From Burkholderiales bacterium C2 (GTDB lineage: Bacteria > Pseudomonadota > Gammaproteobacteria > Burkholderiales > Burkholderiaceae_C): 64,000 bases of DNA. The stretch is taken from NCBI GenBank assembly GCA_005503085.1, contig SCOI01000020.1, positions 1 to 64,000 on the forward strand, read 5' to 3'. A model generated the notes under the pieces. The model saw nothing but the letters and a program-made list of their open reading frames with translations. It was not told where the DNA came from and searched no databases. The translations under genes were made by a program, and so were the position numbers. Below are positions 24,065 through 36,798 of the stretch, one piece after another. Position 1 is the first letter of the stretch, and the number at the start of each line of letters is the position of its first letter.

Positions 24065-25150
24065 ATGAGACCCTGTCCTACCCTGATGAACGGCCTGCTC
24101 GCCGCCACCTTGCTGCTCGCCGGTGTCGTGCGGGCCGAACCGAACTGCTGGGCGGCCAACGTCGTCGAGCCGATCAGCGCCGAGGACCGGCCGATCCACC
24201 ATCCCGCCTACCAGCCCTTGCATGCGGCGATGGATGGGGTGGAGGCGATGGTGCGGCCCAACCCTGGCCTGCTCGCCTTGCCTGAGGTGCGGCTGCGCCT
24301 GAAGCGCGCGGTGCTGGGCGCGATCGACGCCCAGCGCATGCCGCACGAGGCGGTCATCCATGCCCAGGGCTTCGGGCCCAAGGCCTGGGGGCGCGGCCCT
24401 TGTGAGGTGATCCCGCAGGCCGAGCGCCTGGGGCCGCGCGCCGGCATCTCGGTCTTCATCAATGCGCCCACCGCGACGATGAACCGCTGGGAGCATGATG
24501 AGCAGCTCGTCACCTACCTGGAAGGCGAGCTCACGCCCTCGTTCCATGGCTGGCCGACCTATCGCGAGTGCGCAGTGATCAGCAAGGAGCGCCGCTTGCC
24601 CTGGATTCCAGTGACGGTAGGCGAGATGCTGGCCTACTTCGAGCGCGACCAGCAGCGCAAGCTGGCTGATTGGGATCGTAGCCACGAGCGCACATTGCAG
24701 CCCTTCGACCTGGCCGCCGCCGAACGCGAGGCGGCCCGCATCAGCGGGCAGAACGCTCAGGCCGCCGAGCTGATGCTCAAGGTGGCGCGGCAGCGCAAGC
24801 AAGCTGAGGCCAGCCACCACGGACAGCTACGCGCGCTGCGGCAACGGCAGGTCGATGAGCTCGAGCAGTTGCGTGCGACGCGCGGGGCGATGAGCGCCGC
24901 CGAGTTGGCGCAGCCCTATTACCTCGGCACTGGCCGGCACCGCCTGCCGACAGCGGCGGAAGCCGCGCGACCGCCCAAGCGCATCGTCAAGCTCGACCCC
25001 AGCTTCCCCTGGGACGGCAAGAACCGCAGCCGCATCCAGCTGATCACCGTATGCGCCCCCCAGCTGGAACGCAGCCCCGGCTACCACCCACCGATGCGCG
25101 ACGCTGTCGCCGCGCTCGACTTCGCAAGTCTGGCCGCGCTCCTCAACTGA
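24065..25150 (+). CDS. secreted protein of unknown function
   Basis: A 361-residue protein with a signal peptide (LMNGLLAATLLLAGVVRA, cleavage before EPNCW). The N-terminal half contains conserved-looking segments (MPHEAVIHAQGFGPKAWGRGPCEVIPQAE and WEHDEQLVTYLEGELTPSFHGWPTY). Residues ~200-280 are a charged, coiled-coil-like helix rich in Q, R, E and A. The rest has KRIVKLDPSFPWDGKNRSRIQLITVCAPQL. I recognise no family. A CTGGAGATCG ribosome-binding region precedes the ATG. It carries the same phased promoter box as the chitin genes 11 kb away, so a cell-surface role in polymer use or sensing is possible but unproven. Confidence 0.75.
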   Translation: MRPCPTLMNGLLAATLLLAGVVRAEPNCWAANVVEPISAEDRPIHHPAYQPLHAAMDGVEAMVRPNPGLLALPEVRLRLKRAVLGAIDAQRMPHEAVIHAQGFGPKAWGRGPCEVIPQAERLGPRAGISVFINAPTATMNRWEHDEQLVTYLEGELTPSFHGWPTYRECAVISKERRLPWIPVTVGEMLAYFERDQQRKLADWDRSHERTLQPFDLAAAEREAARISGQNAQAAELMLKVARQRKQAEASHHGQLRALRQRQVDELEQLRATRGAMSAAELAQPYYLGTGRHRLPTAAEAARPPKRIVKLDPSFPWDGKNRSRIQLITVCAPQLERSPGYHPPMRDAVAALDFASLAALLN

Positions 25151-25227
25151 AAGCCGGCGCGCTTGCTGGCAGATCACCGGACTGGAATGAGCTTTCCATT
25201 TCCCCCTCTTTTTGATGAGACCTTGAT

Positions 25228-26073
25228 ATGAAGACCAAGACCTTGATTGCCGGCCTGCTGGCCCTCACCGCTGCACTCCCGGCGCTGGCCGTGGACGTTG
25301 TGGAGCTGGCGGCCCCGCCCTTCAACGGCAACTTCGGCGCCTATGTCGGCGCCTCCTCCGGCGGCTGGCGCGGTGGCAGCGGGCATTTCAGCGCCAGCGT
25401 CGCCAGCCTGCCGAACCGCTACTCGCAGAACTGGGCGGCGGCCTCGCTGGCCGACGGCAAGCTGCATGCATCGGCCACTGCCACGCGCATGTCCTGCGGG
25501 CCGCGCGGCTGCCACACAAAGACCGGCGGCACCGCGACCGCGATCTACTGGGACACCATCAGCTTCGTCAACGGGCAGAACATCGGCCTAGCCGATATCG
25601 AGCTGAGCATCGACGGCATCATGAGTCCGCAGGGCAGCCAGGCCAGCGTGCGCTGGTACATCGGCAGCAAACCCGGTGGTTTCTGGAGCGATGTGGGCCG
25701 CTACGTCGAGACCCACAGCCTGAGCAACGGCACCACGGTGATCGATGACGGCCTCGTGCTGCCGCTGGGCAACTCGACCTTCTTTGTCTACGCCGAGCTG
25801 ACGGTGTCGGCCTTGGCGGTCGGCAACTGGGAGGGCGGTGGCTGGGACGCGGTGGCTGACTTTGGCAACACCCTGCACTTCAACTGGACCCTGCCCGAGG
25901 GCGTCAGCTACAGCTCGGCCTCGGGACAGTTCATGACAGCAGTGCCTGAGCCGGCGGCCTGGCTGCTGATGAGCGGCGGGCTCGCGGGTCTGCTGCTGCG
26001 CCGCCGCGCCTGTCAGCCCTCCAGCCCCGGCTCGGCCAGCAGCCGCCCGCGCCCGGCGCGCTTGGCCTCGTAG
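25228..26073 (+). CDS. PEP-CTERM sorting domain protein with extra tail
   Basis: A 281-residue exported protein: signal peptide at 1-22 (LIAGLLALTAALPALA), beta-rich body with GGWRGGSGHFSAS and two cysteines in MSCGPRGCHTK. The exosortase signal VPEPAAWLLMSGGLAGLLLRRR is near residues 238-260. Proteins of this class are cut and attached to the surface or matrix by exosortase. Normally the protein ends at the arginine cluster. Here about 20 further residues (CQPSSPGSASSRPRPARLAS) follow, read out of the antisense strand of the diguanylate cyclase gene with a 61-bp overlap. It follows the unknown secreted protein by 77 bp and may share its promoter. Confidence 0.85.
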   Translation: MKTKTLIAGLLALTAALPALAVDVVELAAPPFNGNFGAYVGASSGGWRGGSGHFSASVASLPNRYSQNWAAASLADGKLHASATATRMSCGPRGCHTKTGGTATAIYWDTISFVNGQNIGLADIELSIDGIMSPQGSQASVRWYIGSKPGGFWSDVGRYVETHSLSNGTTVIDDGLVLPLGNSTFFVYAELTVSALAVGNWEGGGWDAVADFGNTLHFNWTLPEGVSYSSASGQFMTAVPEPAAWLLMSGGLAGLLLRRRACQPSSPGSASSRPRPARLAS

Positions 26074-27188
26074 AGTGCGGCGTCGGCGCGGCGCATCAGG
26101 TCGGCGATATTGCGGTCGCCATGGCGCAGCCGGGCCCAGCCGGCGCTGAAGTCGAGCGCGAAGCCCAGCTCCTTGGGCGCCATCAGGGCCAGCGCGTCGC
26201 GCATGCGCTTGTCCAGCGCCTGCGGGCCTTGGGCGTCGCAGCGCGCCATCAGCACCGCGAATTCCTCGCCGCCGACCCGACCGACCAGATCACCGAGCCG
26301 CTGCTGCTCGCGCAGGCAGCGGGCGAACAGCTGCAACGCCTTGTCGCCGACCTCGTGGCCATGGCTGTCGTTGACGGCCTTGAAGAAGTCGATGTCCAGC
26401 ATCATCAGCGCCAGCGGTTCCTGGTAGCGCCGCGCCATCGAGATCATGTCGACCGCGCGGGCGCTGAAGGCGCGGCGGTTGTTCAGACCGGTCAGCACAT
26501 CGGTCTGGGCCAGACGCAAAAAGGCGCCCTCGGTCTCGCCGCGCCAGGCCACCAGCACGGCCGCCAGGCTCAGCGTCACCGCGACATTGCTGAGCACGGC
26601 GGCCAGCACATTGACCGGGTGCGGGGTGTAGAAGTCGGGGTAGCTGGCGGTGGCGAACACCGCCAGCCAGGCGCGCCACAGGGTCAGCAACGCCAGCAGC
26701 AGCAGGCAGCCCAGCAGCAGGCCGCGCCAGCGCCGGCTCGGCCGCGCCAGTTCGGGCTCCAGCGCCTTGGGCGGCTGGGCCAGCGTGACGCAGATCATCA
26801 GGAGCTGCAGCACGAAGACCAGATTGGACAGGCCGACCCGCCAGACATAGCTGTCGAAACTCAGCAGATAGAGCAGGGCCACCGCCGGCGGCAGCGCCAG
26901 CATCAGGCGCCGGCCGCGGCGCCGGCCCAGCCAGTCGTTCATCGCCAGCCACAAGGCGCTCAGCGAGGCGCTGATCAGGCCCATCGCCAGCGTGCCCAGC
27001 GCCCGGTCCCACAGCACCGAGGCCAGCAGCAGGGCCAGCCAGCCGGCGCCCTGCAAGCCCATGCCGACCTGGGCATGGCGGGCGCCGGGGCTGGCGTTGC
27101 GCCAGCCCATCAGCACCGGCAGCACCAGGGCCAGGGCCAGGGCCTGGATCACGAGCAGACTGAAAAGCGTGGCGATATCGAAGTGCAT
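26013..27188 (-). CDS. membrane diguanylate cyclase (GGDEF)
   Basis: A 391-residue protein with seven or so hydrophobic segments in the first 230 residues, followed by a GGDEF domain that makes cyclic di-GMP. The domain shows TDVLTGLNNRRAF, MMLDIDFFKAVNDSHGHEVGDKAL and an active-site GGEEF. The usual allosteric I-site RXXD is seen as RLGD, five residues before GGEEF. The ATG at 27188 was chosen because the hydrophobic region begins directly there. It is divergent from the HD-GYP response regulator, pairing synthesis with possible breakdown of the same messenger. Confidence 0.92.
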   Translation of the reverse strand: MHFDIATLFSLLVIQALALALVLPVLMGWRNASPGARHAQVGMGLQGAGWLALLLASVLWDRALGTLAMGLISASLSALWLAMNDWLGRRRGRRLMLALPPAVALLYLLSFDSYVWRVGLSNLVFVLQLLMICVTLAQPPKALEPELARPSRRWRGLLLGCLLLLALLTLWRAWLAVFATASYPDFYTPHPVNVLAAVLSNVAVTLSLAAVLVAWRGETEGAFLRLAQTDVLTGLNNRRAFSARAVDMISMARRYQEPLALMMLDIDFFKAVNDSHGHEVGDKALQLFARCLREQQRLGDLVGRVGGEEFAVLMARCDAQGPQALDKRMRDALALMAPKELGFALDFSAGWARLRHGDRNIADLMRRADAALYEAKRAGRGRLLAEPGLEG

Positions 27189-27348
27189 GGCGGTCTGAAT
27201 GAGCAGGCCTGTGGCCCGTGCATTGTGGTGGCATTTCGGGCCGCGCACCAATCTGTCGCGTGCCGTGCGCAATCTGGCGCGCCCGGGCTTGGCTTGATGC
27301 GCGGCAAATGCGACCATCGGTCGTCGGGCAGTGCAGGGAGCCAAAAAA

Positions 27349-28485
27349 ATGCCTATGAGCCAGCGGCCGCTCGTCCTGATCGTGGACGACAACGCCGAGA
27401 ACTTGACCGTGCTGGGTGAACTGTTGCAGCCGCTCTACCAGGTGCGGGCGGCCAACTCGGGCGAGCGGGCGCTGCAGCTGATGCGGCTGGAGCCGCTGCC
27501 CAGCCTGATCCTGCTGGATGTGATGATGCCGGGCCTGGACGGCTATGCGGTGCTGGAGCGGCTGCGCGCCGAGCCGCGCAGCCGCAGCGTGCCGGTGATC
27601 TTCGTCACCGCGATGGGGGCCACCGAGGACGAGGAGCGCGGCCTGCTGCACGGCGCGGTGGACTACATCACCAAGCCGATACGGCCGCCGGTGCTGCTGG
27701 CCCGGGTGGCCGCCCATGTGGAGCTGAGCCGCGCGCGCGAACGCCTGGCCGACCAGAACCATGACCTGGAACTCGAGATCGAGCGCCGCATGGCCGAGAA
27801 CCAGCGCCTGCGCGATATCGGCATCCATGCGCTGGCCCGCCTGGCCGAGACCCGCGACAACGAGACCGGCAACCATCTGCGCCGCACCCGCGAATATGTG
27901 CGCCAGCTGGGCACGCAGCTGATCGGCAAAGCGCGGTTCGCGCGGCGCCTGGATGCCAAGACGGTGGACCTGATGGCACGCTCGGCGCCCTTGCACGATA
28001 TCGGCAAGGTCGGCATCCCGGACCGCATCCTCTGCAAGCCCGGCAAGCTCGATGCCGACGAATGGCTGATCATGAAGACCCATGCCGCGCTCGGTGCCGA
28101 GGCGATCGAGCTGGCCGAGCGCGATGCCGGGCCGGGCGGCGGTGCTGTCGACTTCCTGCACTATGCCAAGGACATTGCGCGCAGCCATCACGAGCGCTGG
28201 GACGGCGGCGGCTACCCGCAGGGTCTGGTGGGCGAGGCGATCCCGCTGGCGGCGCGGCTGATGGCGGTGGCCGATGTGTTCGACGCGCTGATCAGCCCCC
28301 GCGTCTACAAAAAGGCCTGGAGCTACGAGGCGGCGCGCGCCCATATCGTCGAGCAGCGCGGCAGCCATTTCGATCCGGATGTGGTCGATGCCTTTGTCGC
28401 CAGCTTCGACGAGTTCTGCGCGATCGCACGGCGCCTGGCCGATCCCGGGCACGAACCCTCGGCCGCAGCGGTCGCCGAGCGCTAG
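27349..28485 (+). CDS. response regulator with HD-GYP output
   Basis: A 378-residue protein: receiver domain at 5-125 (LIVDDNAENLTVL, phospho-acceptor aspartate in ILLDVMMPGLDG, lysine in YITKPIRPP), then a coiled linker and an HD-GYP domain. Metal-binding and signature residues appear in LHDIGKVGIPDRIL and HHERWDGGGYPQGL. Such proteins usually hydrolyse cyclic di-GMP. The ATG at 27349 has an AGGGAG ribosome-binding site. The next gene, a hybrid kinase, starts immediately after its stop (TAGATG), so the kinase likely controls this regulator. Confidence 0.93.
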   Translation: MPMSQRPLVLIVDDNAENLTVLGELLQPLYQVRAANSGERALQLMRLEPLPSLILLDVMMPGLDGYAVLERLRAEPRSRSVPVIFVTAMGATEDEERGLLHGAVDYITKPIRPPVLLARVAAHVELSRARERLADQNHDLELEIERRMAENQRLRDIGIHALARLAETRDNETGNHLRRTREYVRQLGTQLIGKARFARRLDAKTVDLMARSAPLHDIGKVGIPDRILCKPGKLDADEWLIMKTHAALGAEAIELAERDAGPGGGAVDFLHYAKDIARSHHERWDGGGYPQGLVGEAIPLAARLMAVADVFDALISPRVYKKAWSYEAARAHIVEQRGSHFDPDVVDAFVASFDEFCAIARRLADPGHEPSAAAVAER

Positions 28486-32558
<4,073 letters not shown>

Positions 32559-32565
<7 letters not shown>

Positions 32566-34070
32566 AACGCCACCTCGGCAAAGCTGCGCAGCTTGCGGCT
32601 GTGCAGCTGGGTCAGGTGGCGCTTGCGCAGCAGCTCGACCGCGCGCAGCCCGATGCGCAGATGCTGGTCGACCCGCTCGCGATAGAACTGGTTGGCCATG
32701 CCGGGCAGCTTGATCTCGCCATGCAGCGGCTTGTCGGAGACGCACAGCAGGGTGCCGTAGGGCACGCGGAAACGGAAGCCGTTGGCCGCCAGCGTGGCGC
32801 TCTCCATGTCCAGCGCCACCGCGCGGCTCTGGCTGAAGCGGCGCTCGGGGCCGCCGTCCAGATGGTTGGGCAGCAGCTCCCAGTTGCGGTTGTCGGTCGA
32901 GGCGACGGTGCCGGTGCGGAAGATCTGCTTGAGCGCCGGGCCGGCAAGACCTGTCACCTCGGCCACCGCCTCCTCGAGCGCCTGCTGGATCTCGGCCAGC
33001 GGCGGGATCGGCACCCACAGCGGCAGCTCCTCGTCGAGCACATGGTCCTCACGCACATAGCCGTGGGCCAGCACATAGTCGCCCAGCGCCTGGCTGTTGC
33101 GCAGCCCGGCGCAGTGGCCCAGCATCAACCAGGCATGCGGGCGCAGCACCGCGATATGGTCGCTCATGGTTTTGGCATTGGCCGGGCCGACGCCGATGTT
33201 CACCATCGTGATGCCGCTGCGGTCCTGGCGGATCAGGTGGTAGGCCGGCATCTGCGGCAACCGGGGCAGGGCCTGGCCCAAGGCATCGGCTGCTTCCGCC
33301 GACAGGCCGACGCGGCGCGTGATGAGATTGCCGGGTTCGACGAAGGCGATGCAGTCGTCGTGCTCGTGTGGATTCGCCGGGTCGGGCGTGAGCGCCATCA
33401 GCTCATGGCCCAGGCGCACGAACTCGTCGATATAGAACTGGTAGTTGGTGAACAACACGAAGTTCTGGAAGTGGTCGGTCGAGGTGCCGGTGTAGTGGCG
33501 CAGCCGGTGCAGCGAGTAGTCGACCCGCGGTGCGGTGAACAGGGCCAGCGGCGCCGGCGCGCCGGGTGGGCCCTGGTGGGTGCCATTGGCGATGCCATCG
33601 TCCATCGCGGCCAGGTCGGGCAGGTCGAACAGGTCGCGCATCAGCAGGCGCCGCTCGGCGCTCAACGCGCCCTCGACATGGTCGTGCTCGCCGAGCGCGA
33701 AGTGCAGCGGGATCGGCTGGTGGCTGGTGCCCACCTCCAGGCTCACGCCGTGGTTGATCAGCAGCAGGCGGAACTGCTCCAGATAGTAGTCGCCGAACAG
33801 ATCGGGCCGGGTCAGCGTGGTCTCGTAGACACCGGGCCCGGCGACAAAGCCATAGGCCAGGGTCGAGACCGCGCGCGCCACCGTGCGGGTGTGGATGCGC
33901 ACAAAGGGGTAGCAGGCGCGCACCCGGCCGATCTCCTCGCCGGCGACGAAGCGCTGCAGCGCCTCGCGCAGGCTGGCGACGCTGGCGGCATAGATCTCCT
34001 GGGCGCGCGCCAGCGCGGCCTCGGCCTGGTCAAACGCGGTGGGGGCGAAGAAGGGCGGCTTGTTCATCAT
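32559..34070 (-). CDS. amn: AMP nucleosidase
   Basis: A 503-residue enzyme splitting AMP into adenine and ribose 5-phosphate. The N-terminal Amn-specific domain carries [13 protein letters not shown] and [18 protein letters not shown]. The C-terminal phosphorylase-type domain has [72 protein letters not shown] and [16 protein letters not shown]. Length is as expected for the family. Tandem ATG codons at 34070 and 34067 are both possible starts. It overlaps the upstream DUF1127 gene by 41 bp. Confidence 0.95.
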
Positions 34071-34245
34071 GGCGCCATTGTGGCGCGGCGGCGCAGGCCT
34101 CCAGCTCACCGCGCCCCAATCCCAGGTCCAGCAGCTCGCGCTCGCTCATCGCGAGCAACTGGCGGCGTTCGGTGTGCCGGCGCAGCGCCGCATGCCAGCG
34201 CTGGCTGAGGCATTGCAAAAGCGTCGGGGCGTGATCGTCTGGCAT
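34030..34245 (-). CDS. DUF1127 small protein
   Basis: A 71-residue protein whose core RWHAALRRHTERRQLLAMSERELLDLGLGRGELE is a DUF1127 (YjiS-like) domain: an arginine-rich helix followed by the L..MS.RELLD.GL.R pattern. Members bind RNA or affect phosphate and carbon metabolism in alphaproteobacteria; the role here is unknown. The gene overlaps the start of amn by 41 bp in a different frame. It is divergent from the LysR gene. Confidence 0.75.
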   Translation of the reverse strand: MPDDHAPTLLQCLSQRWHAALRRHTERRQLLAMSERELLDLGLGRGELEACAAAPQWRHDEQAALLRPHRV

Positions 34246-34336
34246 TGGGGGCTTCCGGTGGTGATGCTCGCCATGCTCGGCCCTCGGCTAAGATTTGAAA
34301 AGTTGATTCATCTGATCACAGCCAACAGGAATTCCT

Positions 34337-35281
34337 ATGCGTAGCCTGAATCTCGACCAGTTGCGCAGCCTGGTGGCGATTGCCGACCTGGGCAGTTTCG
34401 CGGCCGCCGCCCAGGCCCTGCACCTGGCAGCGCCGACCGTCAGCCTGCAGATCAGCGAGCTGGAGGCGCGGGTCGGCGCCCAGCTGCTGCAGCGCGGCCG
34501 GCGCGGCGCGCTGCCGACCTCGGCGGGCGCCCTGCTGGTGCAGCGCGCACGCGGCCTGCTGCGCGAGGCCGAGGAAACGCTGGCCGAGCTGGACCGCCAT
34601 GCCAAGGGCCTGGCGGGGCGTGTGCGGCTGGCCGCCCAAACCGGGGTGGCCGCCCATGTGCTGCCGCCGCTGCTGCTGCCGCTGGCGGCGCAGCGGCCCG
34701 AGATCGAGCTGGCACTGAGCGTGCTGGGCACCCATCACACGCTGGCGGGCCTGCTGGCCGGCACGCTGGACCTCGGCATCGTGACCCTGCCGATCGAGCC
34801 GCAGCCGGGCCTGCAGTGCCGGCCCTGGCGGCGCGATCCGATGCTGGCCTGCCTGCCGCCGCTCTGGCAGGCGCCGGCCCGCATCACGCCGGCCTGGCTG
34901 GCCGATCGGCCGATGATCGTCAATGACGCCAGCACCCAGATGCAGCGGATGACGCTGGCCTGGTTCGGCGCGGCCGGCCAGGTGCCGCGGCCCGGCATCG
35001 AGCTCAACTACACCGAGGCGATGAAGAGCCTGGTGGCGGCCGGCTACGGCGCAGCCATCCTGCCTATCGAGGCCGAAGCCCAGGACCGGCATGCGATGCA
35101 GCTGCGTCCCTTGTCGCCGCCGCTATGGCGCGAGCTGGGCCTGGTGCACCGGCCGCGCGAGCTGCTGGCGCCCTCGGTCTGGCCGGTGCTGGACGCGCTG
35201 CTGGGCGCCGCCCAGCCCAAGCCCCACACCGCTCAGGCCGCCTCCAGAACAAAGCCGACGCCGCGCACCGTGCGCACATAG
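34337..35281 (+). CDS. LysR family transcriptional regulator
   Basis: A 314-residue regulator with an N-terminal helix-turn-helix (LDQLRSLVAIADLGSFAAAAQALHLAAPTVSLQISELEARVG) and a two-lobed effector domain (residues ~90-290). The last 17 or so residues ([15 protein letters not shown]) are the antisense reading of the conserved C-terminus of the response regulator gene at 35233-35895, a 49-bp overlap. The tail is therefore probably not functional LysR sequence. It is divergent from the DUF1127/amn genes; its target and ligand are unknown. Confidence 0.92.
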   Translation: MRSLNLDQLRSLVAIADLGSFAAAAQALHLAAPTVSLQISELEARVGAQLLQRGRRGALPTSAGALLVQRARGLLREAEETLAELDRHAKGLAGRVRLAAQTGVAAHVLPPLLLPLAAQRPEIELALSVLGTHHTLAGLLAGTLDLGIVTLPIEPQPGLQCRPWRRDPMLACLPPLWQAPARITPAWLADRPMIVNDASTQMQRMTLAWFGAAGQVPRPGIELNYTEAMKSLVAAGYGAAILPIEAEAQDRHAMQLRPLSPPLWRELGLVHRPRELLAPSVWPVLDALLGAAQPKPHTAQAASRTKPTPRTVRT

Positions 35282-35895
35282 CCGTCGCCGATCTTCTTGC
35301 GCAGATTGAAGATATGCACGTCCAGCGCGTGGCTGTCCGAGTGGGGCAGGGCCTGAGCCTCCAGCTCGCGGCGCGTCACGACATGGCCGCTACGCTTGAT
35401 CAGGGTCAGCAGGATGCTGAACTCGGTGCGCGAGAGATTGATCGCCTGGTTGCCGCGCGTCAGCGCCATGCGGCCCTCGTCCAGCGACAGATCGCGGGCC
35501 TGCCAGGCCAGTGGCTCATCGGATGAGCCTTGCAGGCCGGAGCGCCGCGCCAGCGCGCGTAGCCGCGCCAGCAGCTCGGCGCTGGCAAAGGGCTTGACCA
35601 GATAGTCGTCCGCGCCGCTGTCCAGGCCTTCGAGCCGGTCCTCGATGCCGTCGCGCGCGGTGATCACGATGACGGGCAATTGCGGGTCCTGCTGGCGCAG
35701 CTTCAGCAGCAGCGCCAGCCCGCAGCCATCGGGTAAACCCAGGTCCAGCACCAGGGCGTTGAAGCGCCGCTCCAGCAGCTGCTGCTGCGCGTCGACCAGG
35801 CGTCGCACCCAGACCAATTCATGACCGCCCTCGCTCAGTAGCGCATGCAGTGAGCGTCCCAGCTCCAGGTCGTCCTCTACCAGGCAGATCTTCAT
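35233..35895 (-). CDS. OmpR/QseB-type response regulator, no adjacent kinase
   Basis: A 220-residue regulator. The receiver domain (1-118) has acidic pocket [12 protein letters not shown], phospho-acceptor aspartate in [10 protein letters not shown] and lysine in [11 protein letters not shown]. The C-terminal winged helix (130-218) ends in [25 protein letters not shown]. It closely resembles the regulators at 41137-41799 and 56473-57138. Unlike those it is not followed by a kinase; the LysR gene lies convergent instead. It is divergent from the first chitinase, with a phased TTAA box between them. Phosphorylation probably comes from one of the other kinases or from elsewhere. Confidence 0.93.
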   Translation of the reverse strand: MKICLVEDDLELGRSLHALLSEGGHELVWVRRLVDAQQQLLERRFNALVLDLGLPDGCGLALLLKLRQQDPQLPVIVITARDGIEDRLEGLDSGADDYLVKPFASAELLARLRALARRSGLQGSSDEPLAWQARDLSLDEGRMALTRGNQAINLSRTEFSILLTLIKRSGHVVTRRELEAQALPHSDSHALDVHIFNLRKKIGDGYVRTVRGVGFVLEAA

Positions 35896-35931
35896 CGCCG
35901 CGTCCTTCTGTGGCGTCGCATCGGTGCACTC

Positions 35932-35975
35932 TTAATCATCTCTTGAGCCACCACGAACGCTATCCATCGGATGAT
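35932..35975 (+). promoter_or_regulatory. 11-bp-phased TTAA box and promoter, site 2
   Basis: TTAA at 35932 and TTGA at 35943 are spaced 11 bp (CTTAAT, then CTTGAG). A -10-like GATGAT starts at 35970, 27 bases after the second element. The site lies between the divergent response regulator and GH19 chitinase genes and points towards the chitinase. Confidence 0.65.
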
Positions 35976-36045
35976 TCATACAACCAATAGCGTACCAGTG
36001 CCCCCTTGCACCGGACAGCGGGAAAAACCAGAGGAGTGTGGCGAG

Positions 36046-36780
36046 ATGCGAGTGTTCAAGGGCCTTCTGGCCGTTTCTGTCGGTTCGGCCATCTGGGTCA
36101 TGTCGGCTATTGCTGCGCTTGCGGCCCCGACGACGACGATGGCGCCGGCCGCGCAGATGCTGCCCAGCAAGGCGCAGTTCGACACCCTGTTTCCGCAGCG
36201 CATTGCCTTCTACAGCTACGAGGGTTTTGTCGCTGCCGTGCGCCAGACCCCGGGCTTCGCTGCCTGGGGCAGCGTCGAGCAGCGCAGCCAGGAGATGGCC
36301 GCCTTTCTGGGGCAGATCGCCCATGAGTCGGACGAGTTGCGCGCCCAGCGCGAGTACCGCAAGGAGAACTGGGGCCACTACTGCCGCCAGGGGCCGGGCG
36401 AGTCCTGCGCGCCGGGCCAGCAGTATTACGGGCGCGGCCCGATCCAGCTGAGCTGGAACTACCAGTACAAGCGCGCCGGCGACTTCCTCGGCCTGGACCT
36501 GTGGTCCGACCCTGATCTGGTCGCGCGCGACGCCACCGTCGCCTGGCGCACCGCCCTCTGGTACTGGATGACCCAGCCCGGCGAGTCGACTCGTTCGCCG
36601 CACCAGGCGCTGCGCGACCAGCTCGGCTTCGGCGCCACCACGCGCGCCATCAACGGCACGCTGGAGTGCGACAAGCCAGCCGACCCCGACGCGCTGCGCA
36701 AGAACCTGCGCCGTATCGATTTTTACAAACACGCCAGTCAGCTGTTTGGCGTTCCCCTCTTGCACCCGTTGGGGTGCTGA
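36046..36780 (+). CDS. GH19 chitinase, secreted
   Basis: A 244-residue catalytic-domain-only family 19 chitinase, which cleaves beta-1,4 bonds of chitin with inversion. A signal peptide covers residues ~1-27 (LLAVSVGSAIWVMSAIAALA). Likely catalytic acid and base are Glu94 in IAHESDE and Glu103 in REYRKEN, nine residues apart as in bacterial GH19 enzymes. The substrate-binding block CAPGQQYYGRGPIQLSWNYQY is fully kept. No chitin-binding module is attached. The start ATG at 36046 follows a GAGGAG ribosome-binding site. The TonB receptor gene begins 18 bases after its stop. Confidence 0.92.
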   Translation: MRVFKGLLAVSVGSAIWVMSAIAALAAPTTTMAPAAQMLPSKAQFDTLFPQRIAFYSYEGFVAAVRQTPGFAAWGSVEQRSQEMAAFLGQIAHESDELRAQREYRKENWGHYCRQGPGESCAPGQQYYGRGPIQLSWNYQYKRAGDFLGLDLWSDPDLVARDATVAWRTALWYWMTQPGESTRSPHQALRDQLGFGATTRAINGTLECDKPADPDALRKNLRRIDFYKHASQLFGVPLLHPLGC

Positions 36781-36798
36781 TTACCGGAGTCCAAGACC

